A stretch of 64,000 nt of DNA, from contig CALUMG010000011.1 of NCBI GenBank assembly GCA_944321705.1, forward strand, positions 1-64,000. Reading direction: 5' to 3'. Under the pieces are notes generated by a model. The model was given only the letters and a program-made list of their open reading frames with translations. It did no database searches and was not told the origin of the DNA. Position 1 is the first letter of the stretch. The number at the start of each line of letters is the position of its first letter. The stretch is from an uncultured Muribaculaceae bacterium (lineage in GTDB: Bacteria; Bacteroidota; Bacteroidia; Bacteroidales; Muribaculaceae). This document shows positions 45,143-52,891 of this stretch, one piece after another. Made by a program: the position numbers and the translations under genes.

Positions 45143-46534
45143 ATGTCGCTGATAAAGTCTATTTCAGGAATCAGAGGTACGATAGGCGGACAAGCCGGTA
45201 ACGGCCTTACTCCGCTTGATATCGTAAAATTCACATCGGCTTATGCTACTTTCATAAGACGTACTACAACAAAAAAATCAAATATCATCGTAGTGGGACG
45301 TGACGCTCGGTTATCGGGCAAAATGGTCAATGCCATTGTCGTAAATACTCTTGTCGGAATGGGATTTGACGTCGTAGACATAGACATGGCTACGACTCCT
45401 ACGACCGAACTTGCAGTGACAGGAGAAAATGCTTGCGGAGGAATCATCATCACGGCTTCACATAATCCCAAGCAATGGAATGCGCTGAAGTTGTTGAATG
45501 AAAATGGTGAATTCTTGAATGATGCACAAGGCAAGGAAGTCCTTGCGATTGCCGAAAAAGAGGATTTTGACTATGCCTGTATAGATGAACTTGGAAAAGT
45601 GTATGTAAACACTACTTACATGCGACGTCACATTGATAGCGTGCTCGCACTTGATCTCGTAGATGTCGATGCCATTCGCAAGGCTAATTTCACGGTCGCT
45701 GTTGATGCTGTGAATTCAATTGGCGGCGTGGTAATTCCAGAATTGTTGAAAAGACTTGGAGTTGAAAACATTATAAAGTTATATTGCGATCCAACCGGAA
45801 ATTTCGGACATACGCCAGAACCTATTCCGGAAAACTTGACCGACATTGCTTCATTGATGAAGACAGGAAAGGCCGATGTTGGATTCGTCGTGGATCCCGA
45901 TGTAGATCGTCTTGCAATAATCATGGAAAATGGTGAATTCTTTGTAGAAGAATACACGCTTGTTTCTATTGCGGATTATGTTTTGTCGAAAACTCCTGGG
46001 GCAACTGTTTCTAATCTTTCTTCATCGCGAGCATTGAAAGATGTAACAGAAGCTCATGGCTGTACATATACTGCCGCTGCAGTGGGCGAAGTGAATGTGG
46101 TTACTGAGATGAAACGCACTGGAGCCGTGATAGGAGGAGAAGGCAATGGCGGTGTGATATATCCGGCTTTGCATTATGGCCGTGATGCCCTTGTGGGCGT
46201 GGCTTTATTCCTTACTTTACTTGCAAAATCGGGCAAGAAGGTGAGTGAATTGAAAAAAGGATATCCTCAATACAGCATCGCCAAGAATAAAATAGAACTT
46301 ACACCCGATATTGATGTAGATGCCATATTAAAAGCTGTCAAGGAAAAATATTCTTCGGAGAAAGTTACCGACATAGACGGAGTAAAAATAGATTTCAGTG
46401 ATTGCTGGGTGCATTTGCGTAAGAGCAATACCGAGCCGATTATTCGAATCTATTCCGAGGCAAACACTATGGAAAAAGCTGAGCAGCTTGGCAATGACAT
46501 TAAAGGAATCATAACAAGTCTTGCAAAGAAATGA
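45143..46534 (+). CDS. glmM: Phosphoglucosamine mutase GlmM
   Basis: A 463-residue phosphohexomutase. The phosphoserine loop TASHNPKQWN has S106, the metal loop is DPDVDRLAI (near 245), the sugar-binding loop is EGNGGVIYP, and the C-terminal phosphate loop is RKSNTEPIIRIY. It converts glucosamine-6-P to glucosamine-1-P on the way to UDP-GlcNAc. A family phosphoglucomutase/phosphomannomutase activity cannot be excluded, but sugar loop and length favour GlmM. A 9-bp hairpin follows its stop. Confidence 0.88.
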   Translation: MSLIKSISGIRGTIGGQAGNGLTPLDIVKFTSAYATFIRRTTTKKSNIIVVGRDARLSGKMVNAIVVNTLVGMGFDVVDIDMATTPTTELAVTGENACGGIIITASHNPKQWNALKLLNENGEFLNDAQGKEVLAIAEKEDFDYACIDELGKVYVNTTYMRRHIDSVLALDLVDVDAIRKANFTVAVDAVNSIGGVVIPELLKRLGVENIIKLYCDPTGNFGHTPEPIPENLTDIASLMKTGKADVGFVVDPDVDRLAIIMENGEFFVEEYTLVSIADYVLSKTPGATVSNLSSSRALKDVTEAHGCTYTAAAVGEVNVVTEMKRTGAVIGGEGNGGVIYPALHYGRDALVGVALFLTLLAKSGKKVSELKKGYPQYSIAKNKIELTPDIDVDAILKAVKEKYSSEKVTDIDGVKIDFSDCWVHLRKSNTEPIIRIYSEANTMEKAEQLGNDIKGIITSLAKK

Positions 46535-46576
46535 ACTAATACCTGCTTTAAACGGCAGAAAGTAAAATAAACGAGT

Positions 46577-46606
46577 GGAGACGGGTTATCAATATATCCC
46601 GTCTCC
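46577..46606 (+). terminator. Hairpin between glmM and menB, partial terminator
   Basis: A perfect 9-bp GC-rich stem (46577-46585 with 46598-46606) with a 12-nt loop, but only TAATTAT follows. It may attenuate or process rather than fully stop transcription. Confidence 0.5.
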
Positions 46607-46646
46607 TAATTATAAATGAACAAATAATCATAAATTATTATATATT

Positions 46647-47471
46647 ATGGCTGCAAGAGAATGGAAAACGATAAAGGAGTATACCGATATTTTGTTCCAG
46701 CAATATAAAGGTATTGCAAAAATCACGATAAACCGTCCGAACGTTTATAATGCATTCAGGCCGTTGACCAATAGTGAGATGCTTGATGCTATGGCTATAT
46801 GCCGAGAAAGGCAAGATATAGGCGTGATTATTCTAACGGGTATAGGAGATAAAGCCTTTTGTTCGGGAGGAGACCAAAATTACAAGACAAAAGGTGGCTA
46901 TAAAGATGATGGGGGAGTGCCTCGTTTGAATGTGCTTGATTTACACAAAGCCATACGTTCAATACCCAAACCAGTCATTGCAATGGTCAATGGCTATGCG
47001 ATAGGTGGCGGAAATGTGTTGAATGTCGTGTGCGACTTGTCCATTGCATCCGAAAATGCACGATTTGGACAAACAGGTCCTAAGGTGGGTAGCTTTGACG
47101 GAGGTTTTGGCTCTTCTTATCTTGCGAGGTGCGTAGGCCAAAAGAAAGCTCGTGAAATATGGTTTTTATGCCGACAATATACAGCTCAAGAAGCTGAGGC
47201 TATGGGACTTGTCAACAAAGTAGTGCCGTTTGATAAGTTGGAAGATGAAACAGTAGAATGGTGTGAAACCATATTAAAGCGCAGTCCTATGGCTATACGC
47301 ATGATAAAGAGGTCATTAAATGCAGAACTTGACGGAGAACATGGCTTAATGGAACTTGCTGGAGATGCAACACTCATGTATTACTTGATGGAAGAAGCTC
47401 AAGAAGGAAAAAATGCTTTCCTTGAAAAGCGAGACCCTAATTTTGACCAATTCCCTAAATTCCCAGGTTGA
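46647..47471 (+). CDS. menB: 1,4-dihydroxy-2-naphthoyl-CoA synthase
   Basis: A 274-residue crotonase-fold enzyme closing the second ring in menaquinone synthesis. Motifs are [52 protein letters not shown] split by the oxyanion hole, and [19 protein letters not shown] and GSFDGG separate MenB from other crotonases. It is first in menB-menC-menE; the other men genes are not in the window. Confidence 0.95.
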   Translation: MAAREWKTIKEYTDILFQQYKGIAKITINRPNVYNAFRPLTNSEMLDAMAICRERQDIGVIILTGIGDKAFCSGGDQNYKTKGGYKDDGGVPRLNVLDLHKAIRSIPKPVIAMVNGYAIGGGNVLNVVCDLSIASENARFGQTGPKVGSFDGGFGSSYLARCVGQKKAREIWFLCRQYTAQEAEAMGLVNKVVPFDKLEDETVEWCETILKRSPMAIRMIKRSLNAELDGEHGLMELAGDATLMYYLMEEAQEGKNAFLEKRDPNFDQFPKFPG

Positions 47472-47473
47472 GC

Positions 47474-48529
47474 ATGAAAGCAGCATACGCAAAATATTCA
47501 TTACATTTCATAAAACCAGGAGGTACCTCTCGGGGTGTGTTGACGCAAAAGGATACCTACTTCTTAAAAATATGGGACGAGGAAACTCCAGGAGTCTTTG
47601 GTATAGGAGAGTGTGCATTGTTTAAAGGGTTGTCGGCCGAGGATGACGATACATATGAAGAAAAATTGAAAGAGTTGTGTCGTAATATTTCGCATGATGA
47701 AGGAACTGACTTGACAGGATATTCTTCTATCTTGTTTGGATTTGAGACGGCAATTCTTGATTATTCCAATGGAGGCTGCAGAATTGTTTTCCAGTCTCCT
47801 TTTGCTGAAGGGAATGAGTCGATACCAATAAACGGCCTTGTGTGGATGGGCACGCATGACGAAATGCAATCTCGCATTGAAGAGAAGATAAATGCAGGAT
47901 TCAAGACCATTAAACTCAAGATAGGTGCAATTGACTTTGATTCGGAATTAAGTTTGATTAAAGGCATACGTGAACGTTTCCCTGCTGATGTCATTGAAAT
48001 AAGGGTAGATGCCAATGGCGGCTTTTCTCCCGAGGATGTCATGCAACGACTTGAAGCACTGTCGCGATATTCGATTCATTCGATAGAACAACCTATAAAG
48101 CAAGGGCAATGGGAGGAGATGGCCAAAGTGTGCAGAAATTCACCGATACCTGTGGCTCTTGACGAGGAGTTGATTGGTATTTCCAACCCAATGTACATGA
48201 TGGAGTTGCTTAGGACAGTACGACCCCAATATCTGGTATTGAAACCATCGTTGACCGGGAGCTTCAGCGGAGCTACCGAATGGTTGAAAATGGCAGCGCA
48301 ATTCAACATAGGAGGATGGATTACGTCGGCTCTTGAGTCGAATATAGGATTGAATGCATTGGCGCAATGGGTGTCTACTTTGCAACCACGCATACCACAA
48401 GGTCTGGGTACAGGCATGTTGTTTGACAACAATATACCATCACCGCTTGAACAGGTTGGCGACTCTTTAAAATTAAATCCTGGAGGGAAATGGGAAATTC
48501 CCGATTTTGATTGGATAACAGTTCAATAA
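47474..48529 (+). CDS. menC: o-succinylbenzoate synthase
   Basis: A 351-residue enolase-superfamily enzyme that dehydrates SHCHC to o-succinylbenzoate. The catalytic lysine pair lies in KTIKLKIG. Metal ligands follow in order: D in RVDANGGF, E in SIEQPI and D in ALDEELIG. The second catalytic lysine is in LVLKPSLTG. The ATG at 47474 is 2 bp after the menB stop; an overlapping TTG at 47468 is less likely. Confidence 0.93.
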   Translation: MKAAYAKYSLHFIKPGGTSRGVLTQKDTYFLKIWDEETPGVFGIGECALFKGLSAEDDDTYEEKLKELCRNISHDEGTDLTGYSSILFGFETAILDYSNGGCRIVFQSPFAEGNESIPINGLVWMGTHDEMQSRIEEKINAGFKTIKLKIGAIDFDSELSLIKGIRERFPADVIEIRVDANGGFSPEDVMQRLEALSRYSIHSIEQPIKQGQWEEMAKVCRNSPIPVALDEELIGISNPMYMMELLRTVRPQYLVLKPSLTGSFSGATEWLKMAAQFNIGGWITSALESNIGLNALAQWVSTLQPRIPQGLGTGMLFDNNIPSPLEQVGDSLKLNPGGKWEIPDFDWITVQ

Positions 48530-48542
48530 AAATCTATTTTTC

Positions 48543-49583
48543 ATGTTATTGACTGTTAATAACAAGTCGTGTTGCAATATAGCTGAGGTGCGTGCGTCGG
48601 CATCTCGGCCATTTGCCGATTTTGTGGAAGAATATTTTAATGAAAAGGATTATGTCATAGCGCACACATCAGGGTCGACAGGTGAGCCAAAAGAAATTAG
48701 GTTGTCTAAAGCCGACATGAGAAGTTCGGCAAGGCTGACAAATTCCTTTTTCGGCATAAATAAGTGTTCGGTATTGTACTTGCCATTATCCCCGACATAT
48801 ATTGCCGGTAAAATGATGATTGTAAGGGCAATAGAATCGGGCGCGTCGATATGTGAAGAAAAACCAACGAATGAACCTCTTTTGAATTATTCGGGAGCGA
48901 AAGTTGACCTGGCATCGTTTGTTCCTTCGCAGTTGGGATTCTTGATAAACAATCCGGGATTACTCGATAATATAAATGCAATGATTGTCGGTGGAGGGCA
49001 GTTGTCGCCTCGTGTGGAACACTGGCTTGCCGACAAGGGCGTAAATGCTTATAAGACTTATGGAATGACTGAAACGTGCAGTCATGTGGCTCTGTCCAAG
49101 GTCGCATCGGGTGAACCCAATCCGTTTACCGCAATAGGTGATGTTACGTTTGAGCTTGATAATCGTGGCTGTCTTGTAATTAACGCTCCGCAATTTTCAA
49201 TGAAGCAACTTGTCACAAATGACATGGTTGATTTGCTTGATAATAGGAATTTTTATTGGCGTGGACGTTTCGATAATGTCATCAATTCGGGAGGAATCAA
49301 GATTTTTCCTGAAGAAGTGGAGAAGAAATTATCAAAATTAATAACGCATTCACGATATTTCATAACTTCAAGACCTTCTGAGAAGTGGGGTGAAGAAGTC
49401 ATATTGGCTTTAGAATATAAAAATTTGCCTGAAGGTAAAATCCTTGAAGGAGAAATTAAGCCCGCATTTATTGAACAAATGAAGTCAATACTTCCGGTTT
49501 ATTCAATTCCTCGACATTATGTGGCTGTTAAGAAATTTGCTGAAACGACTTCGGGAAAGGTAATTAGGAAAATAAAATCTTAA
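48543..49583 (+). CDS. menE: o-succinylbenzoate-CoA ligase
   Basis: A 346-residue acyl-adenylate-forming enzyme, shorter than the 450-490 residues of many MenE proteins, as is common in Bacteroidota. The P-loop-like HTSGSTGEPKEIRLSK, the A5 motif TYGMTETCSH, the A8 hinge region WRGRFDNVINSGGIKI and the final lysine in TSGKVIRK are all present, so it should be active. It makes OSB-CoA, the substrate of MenB. Confidence 0.93.
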   Translation: MLLTVNNKSCCNIAEVRASASRPFADFVEEYFNEKDYVIAHTSGSTGEPKEIRLSKADMRSSARLTNSFFGINKCSVLYLPLSPTYIAGKMMIVRAIESGASICEEKPTNEPLLNYSGAKVDLASFVPSQLGFLINNPGLLDNINAMIVGGGQLSPRVEHWLADKGVNAYKTYGMTETCSHVALSKVASGEPNPFTAIGDVTFELDNRGCLVINAPQFSMKQLVTNDMVDLLDNRNFYWRGRFDNVINSGGIKIFPEEVEKKLSKLITHSRYFITSRPSEKWGEEVILALEYKNLPEGKILEGEIKPAFIEQMKSILPVYSIPRHYVAVKKFAETTSGKVIRKIKS

Positions 49584-49680
49584 ATGTGCGGTAGGTTTAA
49601 TAAGAAATAATTTTGAAAGCAATGATTGGATATATTAGTCAGCTAATTTTGATTTTTTTCTTTGGAAGCCGTTTTTGCAT

Positions 49681-49711
49681 TTTGAAAATTTAAAAGATTT
49701 GCTTACCTTTG
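49681..49711 (+). promoter_or_regulatory. tRNA-Arg promoter
   Basis: TTTG at 49681-49684, exactly 19 bp, then TACCTTTG at 49704-49711: the same architecture and -7 octamer as the tRNA-Val promoter. Confidence 0.9.
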
Positions 49712-49750
49712 CAAGCGTTTTCAGTGGTAGTGAATTGAAAACATAGGATT

Positions 49751-49827
49751 GGTCCAGTAGCTCAGCTGGATAGAGCAACAGCCTTCTAAGCTGTGGGTCG
49801 TGGGTTCGAATCCCGCCTGGATCACCA
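49751..49827 (+). tRNA. tRNA-Arg (anticodon TCT)
   Basis: Acceptor GGTCCAG/CTGGATC (one G-T pair), D-loop AGCTCAGCTGG, anticodon loop CTTCTAA, T-loop GTTCGAATC. Discriminator A is followed by CCA at 49825-49827, so here the 3' CCA appears to be encoded, unlike the other two tRNA genes of the window. Confidence 0.97.
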
Positions 49828-49868
49828 AAAAGAGAGATCTTCAATACTTCGGAGACCTCTCTTTTTAG
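49827..49868 (+). terminator. Terminator after tRNA-Arg
   Basis: A 10-bp stem (49827-49836 with 49857-49866), extended by five pairs after one mismatch, with T5 at the 3' edge. The stem begins at the last base of the CCA. Confidence 0.8.
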
Positions 49869-50005
49869 TTTGAATATACAATGTTTCATTGAAATACCTG
49901 CTTTCATAAGAATGTGAGTTGAACCGAGTGAAAACATGCTATGTTAGCAAAGTAGTTGATGGGAATGAGTGCATACAAAGTAAAACTATTATATATAAGA
50001 AACAT

Positions 50006-50425
50006 ATGAAACATATCAAAAGCATGTGGGGCAAATTATTGCTAATATTTTGCTTAATGGCGTTTACGGGGCATGTTTATGCTCAACAACGGTATTACTG
50101 CGAGGTCAAGGGTATAGAAAAAGATTTTACTACAGGGTTGAAAATCATTTTTGACTTTGGAACATCGACTTCCTATAATATGTGGGGAGATTTGAGTGGC
50201 AATCTTAAGTTTGTGGATGAAAATGGAAAAGAAATCAAGTTCAACAGTATGGTAGATGCAGCCAATTATATGGTACAAAGAGGTTGGACTTTTCAACAAG
50301 CATATTCTTCTGTTTATGATGGGAATCACATCATTAATTGGATTTTCTTCAAGGACGCTGAAAACATGGAAAAAGCAAAAGAAGGAATTTTGACAAAAGA
50401 AGACTTTAAAAAGAAGAAAAAATAA
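50006..50425 (+). CDS. Small secreted protein of unknown function
   Basis: A 139-residue protein from the ATG at 50006, with a signal peptide (KLLLIFCLMAFTGHVYA, cleavage before QQRYYC). The mature part is about 110 residues, starts with a beta strand pattern (YYCEVKGIEKDFTTGLKIIFDFG) and ends in a very basic tail (KKKKK). I do not recognise the family. An in-frame start 29 codons earlier lacks the signal peptide at the N-terminus and was not used. It ends before a bidirectional terminator shared with tRNA-Gly. Confidence 0.65.
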   Translation: MKHIKSMWGKLLLIFCLMAFTGHVYAQQRYYCEVKGIEKDFTTGLKIIFDFGTSTSYNMWGDLSGNLKFVDENGKEIKFNSMVDAANYMVQRGWTFQQAYSSVYDGNHIINWIFFKDAENMEKAKEGILTKEDFKKKKK

Positions 50426-50486
50426 TAAGTGAAAACGAAATAGCATACGATGGCGAAATTTTTCAAAGGACATCGCCATGAAAAGT

Positions 50487-50522
50487 AAAAATGTTGACAT
50501 GCAATTGCGTGCCAACATTTTT
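50487..50522. terminator. Bidirectional terminator between the small secreted gene and tRNA-Gly
   Basis: A 10-bp stem (50487-50496 with 50513-50522) flanked by A5 and T5 on the two arms, with further pairing inside the loop. It suits both the + strand gene and the leftward tRNA. Confidence 0.8.
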
Positions 50523-50526
50523 TGTG

Positions 50527-50599
50527 AGCGGTAAACGAGGCTCGAACTCGCGACCTGAAGCTTGGGAAGCTTCCACTCTACCAACTGAGCTATTACCGC
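50527..50599 (-). tRNA. tRNA-Gly (anticodon CCC)
   Basis: On the minus strand: acceptor GCGGTAA/TTACCGC, D-loop AGCTCAGTTGG, anticodon loop TTCCCAA, T-loop GTTCGAGCC. Discriminator T, with no CCA encoded. Confidence 0.97.
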
Positions 50600-50621
50600 A
50601 TGTTTTTTATTTTCAGTGGTG

Positions 50622-50652
50622 CAAATATACTGCGTTTTATTGTCGTGGCAAA
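50622..50652 (-). promoter_or_regulatory. tRNA-Gly promoter
   Basis: On the minus strand, TTTG (50652-50649), exactly 19 bp, then TATATTTG (50629-50622). Confidence 0.88.
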
Positions 50653-50710
50653 ATTTTGCCGGTATAAATTTCATCGACTTTGAATGTTATCAAAAGATTT
50701 TTTATAGATA

Positions 50711-50756
50711 GAAAAAATGAATCGGATAAGCCAATTAAAAGCCAGGCTTATCCGAT
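50711..50756 (-). terminator. Terminator of the M3 peptidase gene
   Basis: A perfect 12-bp stem (50721-50732 with 50745-50756), followed on the minus strand by TCATTTTTTC. It lies 26 bp after the peptidase stop. Confidence 0.85.
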
Positions 50757-50782
50757 TTGATTTTATAGACATGTAATGCTTG

Positions 50783-52873
50783 TTATTTTATGCCGTCTCT
50801 GTGCAACAAAGCATCGATTGTGGCGTCTCGGCCTCTGAAGCGTTTGTAAAGGACTTTAGGATGTTCAGTTCCACCGGTGCTGAGGATATTGTCCTTGAAT
50901 GATTTTGCAGTTTCAGGGTTGAATATGCCATCTTGTTCAAATTTGGCAAAAGCATCAGCTTCAAGAACTTCCGACCACTTGTAGCTGTAATATCCGGCAG
51001 CATAACCTCCGGAGAATATGTGGGAGAATGCCGGAGAAATGAGGCAACCATCGACATTAGGCAGTTGCGCCACATTTTTTATGGCATTGGCTTCAAATGC
51101 GGCAACATCTTCAATCGGTTTGGTGATTGTGTGGTATGCCATGTCGAGATAGCCGAAGTTGAGCTGTCTTACGCAAAGATAGCCGGCAGCATATTGCGAT
51201 GAAGCTATCACCTTGTCGATGAGTTCTTGGGGAATGGTTTCTCCAGTTTCGTAATGTTTGGCGAAAGTGTCAAGGAATTCCTTGTGTAACAAGAAGTTTT
51301 CATTGAATTGCGAAGGAAGCTCTACATAGTCGCGGTATACATTTGTTCCGGAGAGTGAAGCGTATCGAGTGTTAGCCAACAAACCTTGCAGAGCGTGACC
51401 AAATTCGTGCAAGAAAGTTTCAACCTCATCAAAAGATAGAAGTGACGGCTTGTTTTCAGTTGGTTTTGTGAAGTTCATAGTTATCGAAACAATAGGTCTT
51501 ATATTGTTGCCATTGTCGTCGATTGACTGTTCACGAAGGTTGGTCATCCATGCACCACTTCTTTTTGTTGCTCTTGGGTAGAAGTCGGCATATATTGCTC
51601 CGACGTAATTGTTATCTTGATCGGTTACATTATAGACTTTAACTTCAGGATCAAACACTTGTGCATCATAGTTTTGCGTGAATTTGAGCCCGTATAGGCG
51701 AGTAGCAAGGCCAAACACGCCGTCGATTACATTATTGAGCTCAAAATATGGCCTCAGCATTTCGTCATTGAAGTTGTAAATGCTATCTTTCATTTTAGAT
51801 GAATAGTAACTGTAGTCCCATGCTTGCAAAGTGATGTCGGTACCTTCAAGTTTAGATGCATACTCGGTCAATGTTTTTAATTCCTTCTTCATGACAGGCA
51901 TGTATGCGTCGCGCAGTTGGTTGAGCAGATTGTAAACGTTTTCCGGATTTTCGGCCATTTTGTGTTTTAGCGTGTATTCGGCATACGTCTTATAACCGAA
52001 AAGGTTGGCGAGTTGCAGGCGAAGTGCAGTTATTTTCTTTATGTTTTCGATGTTGCTGAATTCGCCTTCAGTGCACATTGAATTGTACATGCGATAGAAT
52101 TTTTCGCGCAAGTCGCGACGAGAAGAATATTGCATGAACGGTCTGTAACTTGGAGCGTGAGTGGTGAACAAATAAACATCTTCCCGGCCTTTTTCTTTTG
52201 CTGCAAGTTGCGCTGCTTCGACAAGGCTTTCGGGTAGCCCGGCCAAATCATCTTTAGTGAGCCACATTTCATTTACATTCATTGCCTTCAATGCATTTTG
52301 ACCGAAAGACAAAGTCAAATTACTCAATTCTGATGTAATTTCACGATATTTTTGGCGAGCGTCTCCTTGTAAGTTTGCACCGCTGTTCAAGAAGTTGTCA
52401 TAGGTCTTTTCAAGCAACATGCTGTCTTCAGTGTTTAAGTTCAGCTTGTCGCGGTTGTCATAGACATATTTTATGCGTTCCCACAGTTTTTCGTTTAACG
52501 ATATGTTTGCACTGTGTTCCGATATCATAGCAGACAGACGGCTTGAAATATCCATCAATTCGGCATCTGCATTAGATGAAAGTAGTGCATAAAATACATA
52601 GAGGGTGCGATTTAAAGTAGCTCCACTATGTTCAAGTGCAACAATTGTGTTCTCAAATGTCGGCATCGAACGTTGATTGACAATCGCGGCAATCTCTTGA
52701 TTTTGTTCTTCTATTCCTTTAATGACGGCCGGTTCAAAGTCGGCATTTGTAAAATAGTCAAATGGAATCAAACCATTTGTCGTTTTGAATTCCTGGAGGA
52801 ATACATTATCGGCTTTAATCATAAACGTTAGTTGTAATATCAAAAAGGATAATACGATAAAAATTTTTTTCAT
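50783..52873 (-). CDS. M3-family peptidyl-dipeptidase (Dcp-like)
   Basis: A 696-residue zinc peptidase with an export signal (MKKIFIVLSFLILQLTFMIKA), so it probably acts in the periplasm. The M3 motif HEFGHALQG gives two zinc His and the catalytic Glu. The third ligand Glu is expected about 25-29 residues later (in YVELPSQFNENF). Other family segments are PSLLSFDEVETFLHEFG and the substrate-tyrosine region SHIFSGGYAAGYYSYKW. It should release dipeptides from the C-terminus of short peptides. It follows the TPR gene at 55114 by 18 bp and is probably co-transcribed with it. Confidence 0.9.
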   Translation of the reverse strand: MKKIFIVLSFLILQLTFMIKADNVFLQEFKTTNGLIPFDYFTNADFEPAVIKGIEEQNQEIAAIVNQRSMPTFENTIVALEHSGATLNRTLYVFYALLSSNADAELMDISSRLSAMISEHSANISLNEKLWERIKYVYDNRDKLNLNTEDSMLLEKTYDNFLNSGANLQGDARQKYREITSELSNLTLSFGQNALKAMNVNEMWLTKDDLAGLPESLVEAAQLAAKEKGREDVYLFTTHAPSYRPFMQYSSRRDLREKFYRMYNSMCTEGEFSNIENIKKITALRLQLANLFGYKTYAEYTLKHKMAENPENVYNLLNQLRDAYMPVMKKELKTLTEYASKLEGTDITLQAWDYSYYSSKMKDSIYNFNDEMLRPYFELNNVIDGVFGLATRLYGLKFTQNYDAQVFDPEVKVYNVTDQDNNYVGAIYADFYPRATKRSGAWMTNLREQSIDDNGNNIRPIVSITMNFTKPTENKPSLLSFDEVETFLHEFGHALQGLLANTRYASLSGTNVYRDYVELPSQFNENFLLHKEFLDTFAKHYETGETIPQELIDKVIASSQYAAGYLCVRQLNFGYLDMAYHTITKPIEDVAAFEANAIKNVAQLPNVDGCLISPAFSHIFSGGYAAGYYSYKWSEVLEADAFAKFEQDGIFNPETAKSFKDNILSTGGTEHPKVLYKRFRGRDATIDALLHRDGIK

Positions 52874-52891
52874 ATTGCAGTTGGTATGAAT

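Noticed and set aside
49635..49937. Minus-strand open frame of 100 codons containing a GGIRTHDPQLRRLLLYPAELL-like peptide
   Set aside because: It is the antisense translation of the tRNA-Arg gene, a well-known false protein; the tRNA, its promoter and terminator explain the region.
50054..50674. Minus-strand open frame of 206 codons
   Set aside because: It runs through tRNA-Gly, its promoter and a bidirectional terminator and lies antisense to the small secreted protein.
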